Of a stretch of 64,000 nucleotides of DNA, positions 1 through 10,340 are shown piece by piece. How positions within the stretch are numbered: the stretch's first letter is position 1; each line of letters starts with the position of its first letter. The notes beneath the pieces were generated by a model that saw only the letters and a list, made by a program, of their open reading frames with translations, was not told the origin of the DNA and did no database searches. The translations under genes and the position numbers were made by a program. This stretch comes from a bacterium (lineage in GTDB: Bacteria; Myxococcota_A; Bradymonadia; UBA7976; UBA1532): positions 62,001 through 126,000 of the forward strand of contig JAUHXC010000020.1 of assembly GCA_030427205.1 (NCBI GenBank). Reading direction: 5' to 3'.

Positions 1-2350
1 CCGCCTGGCCTTCGCAGACGAACGCGTCGTCGATGCAGCGCCCGACCCCCTGCCGCTGGCAGGCCCCCTGCCCCACGCCGCAGGGCAGGCCGACGCCCTG
101 CGCCGCCTCGTCGGTGCGGCCGTCGCAGTCGTCGTCGAGCCCGTTGCAGATCTCCCGATCGCGGGCGCCCACCGTCGGATCACACTGCGCCTCGGCCCCG
201 TCGATGCACGCCGCGATCTGCCGGGCGCAGATACCGACCCCGCAGTCGATGGTGCCCAGCTCTTCGTCCGCCGCGCCGTCGCAGTCGTTGTCGACGCCGT
301 CGCAGACCTCCGGATCACCCTGGTCGTTCGCCGTGCAGACCCGCTCACCGCCGACGCACTCGAAGGCGCCGGCCCCGCAGCGCCCGGGCAGGCCCGTCTC
401 ACAGACCCCCGAGCGGCGGATGCCCTCGTCGACGACGCCATCGCAGTCGTCATCCTCGCCGTCGCACGACTCGAAGCGCTCGGGCAGCCCGGCGAAGGCG
501 CTGCAGATGCTCTCCTGCCCGCCGAAGGCGCAGATCAAGACCCCCTCGCGGCGGCAGATGCCGACCCCGTCGCTGCACGGCTCGCCCAGGCCGTAGTCCT
601 CGTCGATCGCGCCGTCGCAGTCGTCGTCGATGTCGTTGCACAGCTCGTCCTCCGGCGCGCCCGGCTCGCGATTGGCCTGGCAGCGCGGCGCGCCCTCGGC
701 GTCGCAGCGGATGGTGCCGCCCACCTGGCAGGCGCCCAGACCCACGGTGCAGTCGTCGCCGACGCCCAGGCCCTCGTCGCTCGCGCCGTCGCAGTCGTCG
801 TCGCGCCCGTTGCAGATCTCGTCCGCCGGCGCGCCGGGCACCGCGTCGCAGGCCACCTCGCCGTCCGCGGTGCAGGCGCGGGCGCCGTCCGCCGCGCACT
901 CGCCCTGGCCCACGGTGCACGGCGCGCCGATGTCGAAGTCCTCGTCGGTGCTCTCGTCGCAGTCGTCGTCGACGCCGTTGCAGCGCTCCGCCGCCGGATC
1001 TCCCGGCACCGCGTCGCAGGTCAGCCCCAGCCCGCGCGCGGGATCACACGCGAACTGCCCCTGCCGCCCGCAGGCCCCGTCGCCGCTGAGGCACGGCTCG
1101 CCGACGCCCGCCAGCTCTTCGTCCACCGCGCCGTCGCAGTCCTCGTCGACCCCGTCGCACACCTCGAGCGTCGGCCGCAGCGCGCCCTCGCAGGCGCCGA
1201 AGGTGCGATTCGGTCCGCAGGTCTGGATGCCGTCCGTGCAGCGCCCCACCCCGCGGAGCTCGGGCAGATCGGGCCAGCACGGCTGGGTCTCCCCCGGCTC
1301 GCAGCTGCAGCCGTCGGGGAACTGCGCCGGGTCGACGTCGTCCACCGCGCCGTTGCAGTCGTTGTCCTCGCCGTCGCAGATCTCGACGCCCGGCAGGTGC
1401 TGCCCGCGGCAGACCCCCGGCTCGCCGCCGTTGCACTGCGCCGTGCCCGCCGCGCAGATGCCGACCCCTTCGGTGCCCGCGGGCCCGGTGTAGCACGGCC
1501 CCTCGAGCAGCGCGCCGCCGTCGCTCTCGTCCACCGCGCCGTCGCAGTCGTCGTCGAGGGCGTTGCATACATCCTCCACCGGCACGACCGCCTCGAAGCA
1601 GCCGGTCCACTCGCCCGCCTCGCAGGCCTCGGTGCCCGTGCGGCAGGTGCCCACGCCCTCGGTCTCTTCGGCGCCGGGATAACACGGCCGGGTCACGCCC
1701 TCGTCGGCCACCCCGTCGCAGTCGTTGTCCAGGCCGTCGCACAGCTCGTCGCTGCCCATGCCGGGCATCGCCATGCAGGTCGTGCCCGCGCCGTCCGCCG
1801 AGCAGACCGTCTCGCCGTCGACCGCGCACTCGCCCTGCCCCGCCGTGCACGGCTCGCCCACGTCGGCGAAGTCCTCGTCCACCGCGCCGTCGCAGTCGTC
1901 GTCCTCGCCGTTGCACAGCTCGGTATCACCCGGCGCCGCCCCCTCGGGCACGCAGACCACGCCGTCTTCGGTGCAGGTGAGCACCCCGTCGACCGGACAC
2001 GGCTCGCCGTCGCCGTTGAGGCAGGCGTCGCCCACCCGGGGCACCTCCTCGTCGATCACCCCGTCGCAGTCGTCGTCGATCTGGTTGCAGACCTCGTCGG
2101 CGGGCATCACCTGCGGCTCGCACAGCGCGCCCTGCAGCGTGCAGGCGATCTTGCCCTCGGCGCACGGCCCCTCGCGGCCCTCGACGGTGCACGCCTCGTC
2201 GGCGGTACACGGCGGCAGACCCAGGTCGGGCTGACCCGGTCCGCCCCCGCCGGGCGCCGCGTCGTCGCAGGCTGCGGCGGCGACGATCAGCCCGGCCCAC
2301 AGCAGCAGACGCAAGACAGGCGTACGGACGTCGGAAGACCTTTTGAACAC
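1..2350 (-). CDS. MopE-like Cys/Asp repeat lipoprotein (3' end beyond window)
   Basis: The frame is open from a GTG at 2350 to the left edge, so about 783 residues are visible and the C-terminus is missing. The GTG follows a GGGGGGAG ribosome binding site. The N-terminus is a lipoprotein signal with lipobox AAAC just before an Asp-rich stretch. The rest is at least 12 copies of a 55-60 residue unit centred on CDGxDNDCDGxxDE, with further paired cysteines between copies. This is the putative metal-binding motif of MopE-type surface proteins, common in Myxococcota; the Asp clusters resemble calcium loops. The role is probably surface-exposed metal binding or adhesion, but no enzymatic domain is visible. 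Arg-rich or Ser-rich reading frames overlapping it are artefacts of the repeat composition. Confidence 0.85.
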   Translation of the reverse strand, partial: MFKRSSDVRTPVLRLLLWAGLIVAAAACDDAAPGGGGPGQPDLGLPPCTADEACTVEGREGPCAEGKIACTLQGALCEPQVMPADEVCNQIDDDCDGVIDEEVPRVGDACLNGDGEPCPVDGVLTCTEDGVVCVPEGAAPGDTELCNGEDDDCDGAVDEDFADVGEPCTAGQGECAVDGETVCSADGAGTTCMAMPGMGSDELCDGLDNDCDGVADEGVTRPCYPGAEETEGVGTCRTGTEACEAGEWTGCFEAVVPVEDVCNALDDDCDGAVDESDGGALLEGPCYTGPAGTEGVGICAAGTAQCNGGEPGVCRGQHLPGVEICDGEDNDCNGAVDDVDPAQFPDGCSCEPGETQPCWPDLPELRGVGRCTDGIQTCGPNRTFGACEGALRPTLEVCDGVDEDCDGAVDEELAGVGEPCLSGDGACGRQGQFACDPARGLGLTCDAVPGDPAAERCNGVDDDCDESTDEDFDIGAPCTVGQGECAADGARACTADGEVACDAVPGAPADEICNGRDDDCDGASDEGLGVGDDCTVGLGACQVGGTIRCDAEGAPRCQANREPGAPEDELCNDIDDDCDGAIDEDYGLGEPCSDGVGICRREGVLICAFGGQESICSAFAGLPERFESCDGEDDDCDGVVDEGIRRSGVCETGLPGRCGAGAFECVGGERVCTANDQGDPEVCDGVDNDCDGAADEELGTIDCGVGICARQIAACIDGAEAQCDPTVGARDREICNGLDDDCDGRTDEAAQGVGLPCGVGQGACQRQGVGRCIDDAFVCEGQA

Positions 2351-2464
2351 GGCGCACTCCCCCCGAGGCAGACGGCAGGAGCTATCTTAGGAGATCAGGC
2401 CCGGCGCTCGCGACTCCGGTGACCGAATACGGTCAACATGTCATCCGCGTATCCGCCGCTCGGC

Positions 2465-3511
2465 TCAGCCGCCGACGTGCGCGCCCACCAGCTCGACGAA
2501 CCGCGCCGGGTGCTCCAGATGCGGGCTGTGGCCGCAATCGGGCAGCACGACTTCGCGCCAGACCCCGCCCTTTGACCCGTAGCGCTCGAGCAGCGCCCGC
2601 GTCTGACCCACCATCGGCTGGGGCGGAAAGACATCCGCGCCGGGCCAGCCGGGCACCAGCCCCAGCTCGCCGAGCACCGCCAGGTCGAAGAGCGACGCGT
2701 CGCTGACGATCTGGTCGTCGGCGCCGCGGATCCACAGCACCGGCGGCTGCGGATCAACCTCGGCGAAGGCGCTCAGGTCGACATAGCGCCCCGAGATGGC
2801 GTTGTTCACCCCGCGCGTGCCGGGCGCCACGTTGGGCCAGTGGGCCGACGGGACCAGATCGCCGGGATAGTTCGCCTCGCCCAGCGCCATGGCGAACATG
2901 GCGTCGAGGTAGTCTTCGGCCGCCGCGGGCACGAAGGGCGGCTTGACGTAGAACTGCGTCAAGATGGCACGCGGCGACGTGGGCGCGTCGGCGGAGCGGT
3001 CGCCCTTGCGCAGCCGCTCGACGAAGTCGGGGTTCGCCGTGCCGCCGCCGGTGCCCGCGTAGTCCGGCCAGCACGGCTCGCCGTCGAGGCCGCGGGTGCC
3101 GCCGAAGCCATAGGGCGCGATGGGCGACTCGAGGATCAACCCCGCCACCCGCGCGGGCTGATCGATGGCCACCTGCAGCGCGACCCCGCCGCCGACCGAC
3201 CAGCCCAGCAGATGCGCGTGTGCGATGCCCAGCGCGTCGAGCAGCGCCGCCACGTCGTCGGCGAAGTCGCGCAGGCCGCGGGTCGCGTCCACCGGCGCGA
3301 GCTCGCTGTCGCCGAAGCCGCGCAGGTCGGGCGCGATGATCCGAATGTCGCCGGGCAGCGCGGCCATGGCCTCGGCGAAGAAGCGCGACGACGAGACGTT
3401 GCCGTGCAGGCAGACGAGCGCCGGCCCGTCGGCCGGGCCGCGTTCGAGCAGATGGATCTCGATGCGGGCGGTCTTCACTCGGCGGGCGGTCACGCCAGCG
3501 GGCAGCGCCAT
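2465..3511 (-). CDS. Alpha/beta hydrolase family protein
   Basis: This is a 348-residue alpha/beta hydrolase. The oxyanion-side motif HGN is at residues 36-38, the nucleophile elbow GWSVGG places Ser105 as nucleophile, an Asp lies in the late RGADDQ segment, and the catalytic His is in DCGHSPH near the C-terminus. The ATG at 3511 was chosen because AGGAGG lies 7 nt upstream; the frame extends further upstream, but into the divergent promoter region. There is no signal peptide, so it is probably cytoplasmic. It is divergent from the pectinacetylesterase-like gene at 3670. The substrate cannot be predicted; haloperoxidase, epoxide hydrolase or esterase activity are all possible within the fold. 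Confidence 0.88.
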   Translation of the reverse strand: MALPAGVTARRVKTARIEIHLLERGPADGPALVCLHGNVSSSRFFAEAMAALPGDIRIIAPDLRGFGDSELAPVDATRGLRDFADDVAALLDALGIAHAHLLGWSVGGGVALQVAIDQPARVAGLILESPIAPYGFGGTRGLDGEPCWPDYAGTGGGTANPDFVERLRKGDRSADAPTSPRAILTQFYVKPPFVPAAAEDYLDAMFAMALGEANYPGDLVPSAHWPNVAPGTRGVNNAISGRYVDLSAFAEVDPQPPVLWIRGADDQIVSDASLFDLAVLGELGLVPGWPGADVFPPQPMVGQTRALLERYGSKGGVWREVVLPDCGHSPHLEHPARFVELVGAHVGG

Positions 3512-3669
3512 CGGCAGCCTCCTGTCGGGGTGGTCGGCATCGTAGCGGCGGCGAGATCGACAGACAATCGCCGACCCGCGGCCGGCGCCGCTGACGCTCG
3601 GCTTGCATCGAGGCTGCCAGCCGTCGACCATCGGCGCGCCCGGCTCGAACTGGCCGTTGGAGGCGTCCC

Positions 3670-4956
3670 ATGCACATCCGCCCGCTCGCCGTCGCGTCGC
3701 TGCTCGTCGGCGCCTTCGCTGTGGCCTGCGATGCGCCCGCCGACTCGCCCAGCGACGTCGCGCCCACCGACGCCGTGGCCGACGCCGCCCCCGACGTGAC
3801 GCCCAACCCCGCCGCCGCGCTGGCGCCGACGCTGGGCATCGACCGCTACGTCGGCGCGATCACGCCCATCGAAGAGCGCCGCGCCCGCGGCGCGATCACC
3901 TATACCTTCGACCCCGCCGAGGGCCCGGTGTGCATGCGCGGCGCCCCGTATCGGGCCAGCGTGCGCGAGACCGGCTCCGACGACCTGGTGATCTTCCTTC
4001 AAGGCGGCGGGGCGTGCTGGTCGGGCTTCTGCCTGGCCGTCGTCGGCGCGCCGCCCGGCATCCCGGGCATCGACATCCTCGACCCCGACGACGAGACCAA
4101 CCCGGTGCGCGACTGGAACGCCGTCTACCTGCCCTATTGCGACGGCTCGTTCTTCGCCGGCGACCGGGGCCACGACGACGACATCAACGGCAACGGCCCG
4201 CGCGAGCACCGCGGGCTGGCCAACCTCACCGGCGCGCTCGAGGTGGCCCGCCTGCACTTCGAATCGCCGCGGCGCGTCCTGCTCGCCGGCAGCTCGGGCG
4301 GGGCCTACGGGCTGCTGCTCGCCGGCCCGCTCGTGCGCCACTACTACCCCGACGCCGAGCTGATCCTGATGGCCGACTCGGGCATCGGCCTCGGCCGCGC
4401 CGGCGAGACGGACTATATCGACACCATCCTCGCCGAGTTCGGCGTCGCCGACTTCCTGCCCGCCGACTGCGCCGATTGCCGGGTCGACGGCCACATCACG
4501 GCGCTGATCGACTGGTACCTCGCCCGCGATCCGAACGTGCGCATGGGGCTGTACAGCGCGTGGTACGACTCGGTGCTGGCCGACATCTTCCTGCAGATCG
4601 CGCCCGAGCGCTTCGCCGACGCGCTCGCCGAAGAGACCCGCGCGCTCAACGCCGCGTGGCCCGACCGCTTCCGCCGCTTCATCACCGACGGCGTGCAGCA
4701 CACCAGCCTGCTGGGCAACCCGCTGGGCATCATCGGCGCCGACCTCACCGCGGTCGAGCTGCCCGAGGGCGCGCTCGAAGAGCTGCTCGGCGGCGGGCTG
4801 GTCATCGAGGGCATGGTCGCCACCGAGATCGACGGCCTGACCATGGCCGCGTGGCTCGGCGGGCTGATCGACGGCGACCTGGACGTCTGGGTCGACATCG
4901 AAGCCCCGCGCGGCCCGCCGCCCGCCGCAGCGCCCACCGAGCCTGCGGAGCAGTAG
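3670..4956 (+). CDS. Pectinacetylesterase/Notum-family lipoprotein hydrolase
   Basis: This is a 428-residue exported serine hydrolase. The signal peptide ends in lipobox FAVAC with Cys20, followed by an Ala/Asp/Pro linker to about residue 50. Family marks are GGGACW at 112-117, GSSGG at 207-211 with Ser209 as likely nucleophile, and VQH around His344. This arrangement matches the pectinacetylesterase/Notum group, whose members remove acetyl or acyl esters from polysaccharides or lipidated proteins. The start is supported by GGAGG 7 nt upstream of ATG. The MATE exporter begins 7 nt downstream, so the two are probably co-transcribed. The natural substrate is unknown; the family assignment rests on motif pattern only. 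Confidence 0.78.
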   Translation: MHIRPLAVASLLVGAFAVACDAPADSPSDVAPTDAVADAAPDVTPNPAAALAPTLGIDRYVGAITPIEERRARGAITYTFDPAEGPVCMRGAPYRASVRETGSDDLVIFLQGGGACWSGFCLAVVGAPPGIPGIDILDPDDETNPVRDWNAVYLPYCDGSFFAGDRGHDDDINGNGPREHRGLANLTGALEVARLHFESPRRVLLAGSSGGAYGLLLAGPLVRHYYPDAELILMADSGIGLGRAGETDYIDTILAEFGVADFLPADCADCRVDGHITALIDWYLARDPNVRMGLYSAWYDSVLADIFLQIAPERFADALAEETRALNAAWPDRFRRFITDGVQHTSLLGNPLGIIGADLTAVELPEGALEELLGGGLVIEGMVATEIDGLTMAAWLGGLIDGDLDVWVDIEAPRGPPPAAAPTEPAEQ

Positions 4957-4963
4957 CCGCAGC

Positions 4964-6295
4964 ATGACCCCCCGCCAGCAGGCCCGCCGCGTCGTCGACC
5001 TCGCCCTGCCCGCCGCGATGCAGGGGCTGGTGATCACCGCGCTGATGTTCACCGACCGCCTCGTGCTCGGGCGCTACAGCGACGACGCGCTGGCCTCGCT
5101 CAATACCAGCGGCACCGTCGCGTGGTCGCTCTTGATGATCGGCACCGCCTGGACGGCAGGCGTGGTCGCGGTCGTCGGCCGGGCGGTCGGCGCCGGTGAT
5201 CGTGACCGCGCGGCGGCCACGGCGGGCGCCTCGCTGGCGCTGGCCCTCGCCCTGGGGCTGGCGACCGCGATCGGCGGGTCGTTCCTGCTCGAGCCCATCG
5301 CCTACGCCATGGCGCCGCCGCCACAGACCTCGGCCGTCGTCCGGGCGCTGGCCGTGGACTATATGGGCATCCTGCTGCTGGGCATGCCCTTCGCCTTCGT
5401 CGGCGCCGCGGCGATGGCCAGCCTGCACGCGGGCGGCGATACCCGCACGCCGGCGCGGGCGATGGCGTTGGCCGGGCTGCTCAACGTGCTGCTCACCGTG
5501 CCGCTCGTGCCCGGCTGGGGCCCGCTGCCCGAGCTGGGGGCGAGCGGCGCGGCCATCGGCACCAGCGCCTCGTTCGTGCTGCAGGCGGCGGTGCTGGTGT
5601 GGGCGCTGCGCCGCGGGCGCGGACCGGTGAGCGTGCAGCGCCCGCGGTGGGCCGCGCTGCGCCCCGTCCTGCGCATCTCCGGCCCGGCCCTCGGCGAGCG
5701 CCTGCTGTATCAGTCGGGCTTCCTGGTCTTCGCCGCGCTCGTCGGCCGCCTCGGCGACCAGGCCATGACCGCCCACCAGTCGCTCATGGCCATCGAGTCG
5801 CTGGGCTTCATCGCCGCCGACGCGTTCGGGGTCGCCGGCGCGGCGCTCGTGGCCCAGCGGTTGGGCGCGGGCGACGCCGACGACGCCGCCCGCGCCGGCT
5901 GGTGGTCGGCGGGGGTGGGCGTCGCCGCCCTCAGCGCCGTCGGTGTGCTCTTCTTCGTGGCCGCCGAGCCGCTCGTGGGTCTGTTCAGCGACGACCCCCA
6001 GGTCATTGCGCTCGGCGCCGACTGCTTGCGCATCGGCGCGGTGGCCCAGCCGCTGATGGCGGCGGTGGCCGCGCTCGGCGGCAGCCTGCGCGGCGCGGGT
6101 GATACGGCCACGCCGATGCGGGCCGCCCTCGTCGGGCCGATCGTGATCCGGCTGGCGGCGTGCTGGCTGCTGGCCTTCGAACTCGAGCTGGGCCTGGTGG
6201 GCGTCTGGCTGGCGAGCACCGCCGACTGGATCGCCCGCGCCGTCTGGCTGGGTATCGCCTTCGCCCGCGGCCGCTGGCGCAGCATCCGGGTGTGA
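4964..6295 (+). CDS. MATE family efflux transporter
   Basis: This is a 443-residue polytopic membrane protein with about 12 hydrophobic helices arranged as two six-helix halves. It shows the features of the multidrug and toxic compound extrusion family: an amphipathic start, then a first helix containing PAAMQG, MFTDRLVLGR, and the corresponding repeat in the second half beginning near LRISGPALGERLL. It probably exports a cationic or small organic compound using the Na+ or H+ gradient. The ATG follows GCGGAG and lies 7 nt after the esterase stop. A strong GC hairpin starts 3 nt after the stop codon. Confidence 0.93.
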   Translation: MTPRQQARRVVDLALPAAMQGLVITALMFTDRLVLGRYSDDALASLNTSGTVAWSLLMIGTAWTAGVVAVVGRAVGAGDRDRAAATAGASLALALALGLATAIGGSFLLEPIAYAMAPPPQTSAVVRALAVDYMGILLLGMPFAFVGAAAMASLHAGGDTRTPARAMALAGLLNVLLTVPLVPGWGPLPELGASGAAIGTSASFVLQAAVLVWALRRGRGPVSVQRPRWAALRPVLRISGPALGERLLYQSGFLVFAALVGRLGDQAMTAHQSLMAIESLGFIAADAFGVAGAALVAQRLGAGDADDAARAGWWSAGVGVAALSAVGVLFFVAAEPLVGLFSDDPQVIALGADCLRIGAVAQPLMAAVAALGGSLRGAGDTATPMRAALVGPIVIRLAACWLLAFELELGLVGVWLASTADWIARAVWLGIAFARGRWRSIRV

Positions 6296-6298
6296 GCC

Positions 6299-6319
6299 CG
6301 GGGCTGTGCCACAGCCCCG
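6299..6319 (+). terminator. Hairpin terminator after the MATE gene
   Basis: There is a perfect 9-bp stem (CGGGGCTGT/ACAGCCCCG) around a 3-nt loop, beginning 3 nt after the MATE stop codon. No T-run follows, so it is either a GC-rich, weakly U-dependent terminator or a 3'-end stabiliser. Confidence 0.6.
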
Positions 6320-6518
6320 AATCGTCACCCGGCGAGCGGTACGGCCGATGAAGAATCGCGGCGGTCGGCCGCTGGGCCATCGCGGTGGGTGGGATCTCGC
6401 GGCTGTCGGCCATCCGAGCCAGCGCGCTTTCCCCTGCTCGCCGGTGGCCGGTAGAGTCTTTGTCGAGGACCTGCCCGGCGGCGTCGCCGCGTTCGGGCCC
6501 ATCGACGAGGAGAATGGG

Positions 6519-7916
6519 GTGGCAGCGCGCTTCGCGTGGGTCGGTGTCTTGTTCCTGGCCGGGTGTATCGACGTGCCGCCACCGGTGCAGCTGCCCGACG
6601 GGGCCATGAGCGGGGTCGACAGCGCGGTCGACAGCGGCCCGTCGGACGATCAGGGCGCCCGCGTCGATCGCGACGCGTATGACGACCGCGCCGCCGACGG
6701 GCTGCCGCCGCCCGACCCGTGCGCGGTGTGCCCCGCCGAGACGTTCTGCATCGACGGCACCTGCGCCGCGTGCGAGCCCGGCACGCATCGCGGCTGCGCG
6801 ACCGACGGCGTGCGGCCCGTCTGCGACCCCGAGACCCGGACGTGCACCGGCTGCGCCGACGGCGACTGCGGCGGCGGCCACTGCCTGCCCGACGGCCGCT
6901 GCGTCGAGTGCGATCCGGGCGCGGGCGGCTGCGGCGATCCGAGCCGTCCCATCTGCACCGCCAGCGGCGTCTGCGCCGGATGCAGCGCCGACGCCGAGTG
7001 CTTCGCCGCCGGGCGTCCGCCGATCTGCGACCTCGACACGGGCGTCTGCCGGCTGTGCCTCGAAGGCAGCCACCGCGGCTGTGACCCCACCGGGCAGCTC
7101 CCGATCTGCGACGGCGGCCAGTGCCGGGCGTGCGATGGCGCCGCCGAGTGCGGCGGCGAGCGGCTGTGCGTCGACGGCGCCTGCGTGGGCTGCAATACCG
7201 CCGACAACGGCGGCTGTGACCCGACCGGCCCCGAGCCGATCTGCGTGGGCGGGGTCTGCGTGCCGTGCGCCGGCAACAACCAGTGCACCGACCCCCAGCG
7301 CGGCAAGTGCGTCGACGGGCGCTGTCGCGAGTGCCAGCCGGTGAACCACAGCGGCTGCGACAGCGCCGGCGACCGGCCCCTGTGCCTCGACGGCGACTGC
7401 GTGGCGTGCGGAGACGTGGGCGGCGCCTGCGCCGACCGCGATCCGACCCGCCCGATCTGCCGCCCCGACGGCCGCTGCGGCGCGTGTGATCCCACGACGG
7501 GCGTCGGCTGCGATCACGCCAGTGATACGCCGGTCTGCGACGCGGTGACATTGACCTGCGTCGGCTGCCGACGCCGCGCGGACTGCCAGCCGGACTATTG
7601 CGACATGAACACCGGTCGCTGCGGACCATGTGTGCCCGATACGTCGATCGGCTGCGAGGCGCGCTCCGAGACCCCCATCTGTCAGGCCGGCGCGTGCGTG
7701 GCGTGCCGCGCCGACGCCGACTGCGTCGACAACCCCGGCGGCCCGATCTGCAACCGGGATGGTTATTGCGGCTGCGACGACGACGACGAGTGCGGCGGCG
7801 TGCCCGGCAGCCTGCACTGCCACGGCGCCGGGGACTGCGGCTGCCATCGGGACGACCAGTGCATCGAAGGCTTCCGCTGCGCGGACGACGGCTACTGCTA
7901 CCCGAACCCGATGTGA
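6519..7916 (+). CDS. Cys-rich repeat surface lipoprotein
   Basis: This is a 465-residue lipoprotein. A GTG start is preferred because GAGGAG lies 7 nt upstream and the product begins directly with a signal peptide ending in LAGC (Cys16); the frame upstream lacks a plausible signal. An Asp/Val-rich linker of about 50 residues leads into roughly 400 residues made almost entirely of CxxC and CxxGxC knuckles, with recurring CDPTG, PICDGG and GxCVxC patterns. The Cys density implies many disulfides, so it is extracytoplasmic. Similar Cys-rich modules are typical of myxococcotal surface proteins of unknown function. It is monocistronic, with its own 220-nt upstream region and a bidirectional terminator downstream. 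Confidence 0.8.
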   Translation: MAARFAWVGVLFLAGCIDVPPPVQLPDGAMSGVDSAVDSGPSDDQGARVDRDAYDDRAADGLPPPDPCAVCPAETFCIDGTCAACEPGTHRGCATDGVRPVCDPETRTCTGCADGDCGGGHCLPDGRCVECDPGAGGCGDPSRPICTASGVCAGCSADAECFAAGRPPICDLDTGVCRLCLEGSHRGCDPTGQLPICDGGQCRACDGAAECGGERLCVDGACVGCNTADNGGCDPTGPEPICVGGVCVPCAGNNQCTDPQRGKCVDGRCRECQPVNHSGCDSAGDRPLCLDGDCVACGDVGGACADRDPTRPICRPDGRCGACDPTTGVGCDHASDTPVCDAVTLTCVGCRRRADCQPDYCDMNTGRCGPCVPDTSIGCEARSETPICQAGACVACRADADCVDNPGGPICNRDGYCGCDDDDECGGVPGSLHCHGAGDCGCHRDDQCIEGFRCADDGYCYPNPM

Positions 7917-7927
7917 GCCCGCTGCCG

Positions 7928-7966
7928 GGCCGCCTGCACCGCCCCGTCCGGTCGGCGCAGGCGGCC
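7928..7966. terminator. Bidirectional terminator between convergent genes
   Basis: A perfect 10-bp inverted repeat (GGCCGCCTGC/GCAGGCGGCC) with a 19-nt loop fills the 54-nt gap between the Cys-rich lipoprotein (ends 7916) and the thrombospondin-repeat gene (ends 7971 on the opposite strand). The position argues for shared termination. Confidence 0.55.
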
Positions 7967-7970
7967 ACGC

Positions 7971-10340
7971 TCACCCTCGTCGGCGACGCGCGAGCCCCAG
8001 CAGCCCGAGCAGCCACCATGCGTTCGGCGCGGGCGCACCCGGCGTCGTCGAGCAGCCATCGTCGGCGGGCGGCGGGCAGTGACGCAGCCGCTCGGCGGTC
8101 GGCGCCCGGTCGCGGATGAGGATGGCGCACTTCTCTTCGGGCGTGCGGACCTCGAATGGCCGGTCATCGGTGGGATCGCAGGCGTCCCCGATACCGTCGC
8201 CGTCCAGGTCGAGCTGGTCGGGATCGGCGTTCAGCGGGCAGACATCGGGCGCGTCGTCGGGCACACCGTCGCCGTCGTCGTCGGCGTCGCACAGGTCACC
8301 GGCGCCGTCGCCATCGGTGTCGAGCGGGCCGTCGGCGATACGGGGGCAGACGTCGGCGGTATTGCCGACGCCGTCGCCGTCGACGTCGGGATCACACACG
8401 TCGCCGAGGTCGTCGCCGTCCAGGTTCTCCTGCTCGGGGTCGTAGATCTCGGGGCACGTATCGAAGGTGTCGTTGACGCCGTCATCGTCATCATCCTCGT
8501 CGCAGACGTTGTCCCGCCTGTCCCCGTCGGTGTCGAACCCGGTGTCGACGTCGTCCGGGCAGCTGTCCCGGTCGTTTGTGATCCCGTCCCCGTCGAGGTC
8601 GTCGTCGCAGGCATCGCCCTCACCGTCTCCGTCGGTATCTTCCTGATTCGGGTTCGGCGCCTCCCGACAGTTGTCGACCGCGTCGACCTCACCGTCTCCG
8701 TCGCTGTCGTCGCAGACATCGCCGACGCCGTCGCCGTCCCAGTCATCGCGGTTGTCGCTGGCCACCCGCGGGCAGTTGTCGAGCACGGCGGGCAGCGTCA
8801 GGCTGTCCTCCATGGCTTGCCATCGCTCCAGATCTTCATCGACCCAGCCGTCTTGATCCTGGTCGATGAGATCGGGCTCTTCGCCGCAGCCTTCGGCGCA
8901 CTCGCCTTCTTCGTCGATCGCGTCGTCGCCGTCGTTGTCCCGCCCGTCGGCAGAGGGGCCGCAGATGCCATCGCCCTCGCAGTTGGGGATGCCATCGCCG
9001 TCGATGTCGGGGTCACACGCGTCGCCGACGCCGTCGCCGTCGAGGTCGAGCTGGTCGGGGTTGGGGATGCGTCGGCAGTTGTCTTCGGGCAGCGACGGCG
9101 GCTGGTCGCGACCGGGCCACGCCGCGAAGGCGAACGCGCGCTCACTGGCCTCGTCGACCCGGCCGTCGCCGTCGTTGTCGAAGAAGTCCCGGCCGCCGTG
9201 GTGGCAGTTCGACGCCGCGTCGCACTCGCCGCCTTCGTCGGTCTCGTGGTCGCGGTCGTTATTGTAGCCGTCGTCGTCGGGGTCGCAGATCCCATCGCCG
9301 CCGCAGTCGAGCACGCCGTCGCCGTCGTCGTCGGGGTCGCACGCGTCGCCCACGCCGTCGCGGTCGATGTCGGGCTGCTGCATGAACGACGGTGGGCCCG
9401 GATCGACCAATCGGGTGCCGGCGCTGTAGATGAGCGGGCAGATGTCCGCCGGCAGGTCCCCGGGGATGGCCTCGGTCGGCAGCGCGTCGCTGTCGGGGTC
9501 GAGATCGCAGGCGTCTCCGAACCCGTTTCCGTCGTAGTCCCACTGCTCGGGGTTCGCCACGTCGTCGCAGTTGTCGAGGTGCGGGGGGATGCCATCGCCG
9601 TCGGTGTCGTCGTCGCATGCCATGTCATCGGGATCGGCGCACTCGTCGTAGACCCCGCGGGGGTCGACCGAGTCGGGGTGCGGGGCTTCGGTCTGACCGT
9701 CGCCGTCGGCGTCGGGCTCGGTGTAGCAGGCCGGCGAGCAGCCGTCGCCCGGCAGGTGGTTGCCATCGGCGCATCGGTCGGGGCCCGGCGGAGGCTCGGC
9801 GTCGATGCCGCAGCCGGTCGGGATGCCGTCGACGACCCGATAGCGGAAGACGCCCGGCTCACGCACGTTGGACAGGCGGCACAGCAGCAGCACGTCGTCG
9901 GTCATCGAGCCGGACCACATCCAGCCCGGCCCGTCCGGCCCCTGGCCGCCGTCGAAGCCCATGACCGCCTTCTGGTCGTCGCGATCGACGCCGTGGGTCC
10001 AGTTGCACGCGTGGTAGCGAAGCTCGATGTCGAAGTTGGCCGGGTCGGCGCCGGCGGTCAGGATGACCTGCCAGGTGTTGTGGGTGGCGACCCGGGGGCC
10101 CCGGTCGGGGACCCGATACCACGTCGCGATGAAGCGCCCGCGGGCGCCGGTCTCGGGATCGGCCGGCAGGCTGGCGTAGTAGGCGATGGTGGGGTCGAGC
10201 TGGCCTCGCTGGAAGCTGCCGAGGCCGGAGCTGTGGTGGAAGGGGGCGATCCGCCGGACCGAGAACCCGGCCGCGTTGAACTCATAGGGGATGGGGCCGA
10301 CGGCTCGGCCGTCGCCGTAGCCGAATGAGACGCTGCCGCG
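7971..10340 (-). pseudogene. Thrombospondin type 3 repeat protein with MYXO-CTERM tail, cut off from its start by an in-frame TGA
   Basis: This open stretch of 789 codons continues, in the same frame, the 69-codon fragment at 10341-10547; a single TGA separates them. The first in-frame start after the stop is an ATG at 9962, which would lose about 126 coding residues that continue a nidogen-like domain. Residues after the stop read SVSFGYGDG, a continuation typical of NIDO-like domains after YFN. Then come long runs of thrombospondin type 3 calcium-binding repeats of the DxDxDGxGDxCD type, and a MYXO-CTERM-like tail: a GCS motif, a Leu-rich helix and a terminal ARRRRG. The intact product would be a large secreted or surface-anchored calcium-binding protein. 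The in-frame stop may be a real nonsense mutation, readthrough or a sequence error. Confidence 0.75.

Noticed and set aside
8079..10328. A 749-residue plus-strand frame of Val/Ala/Asp-rich repeats
   Set aside because: It is the antisense of thrombospondin type 3 repeats; its regularity comes from the repeat.
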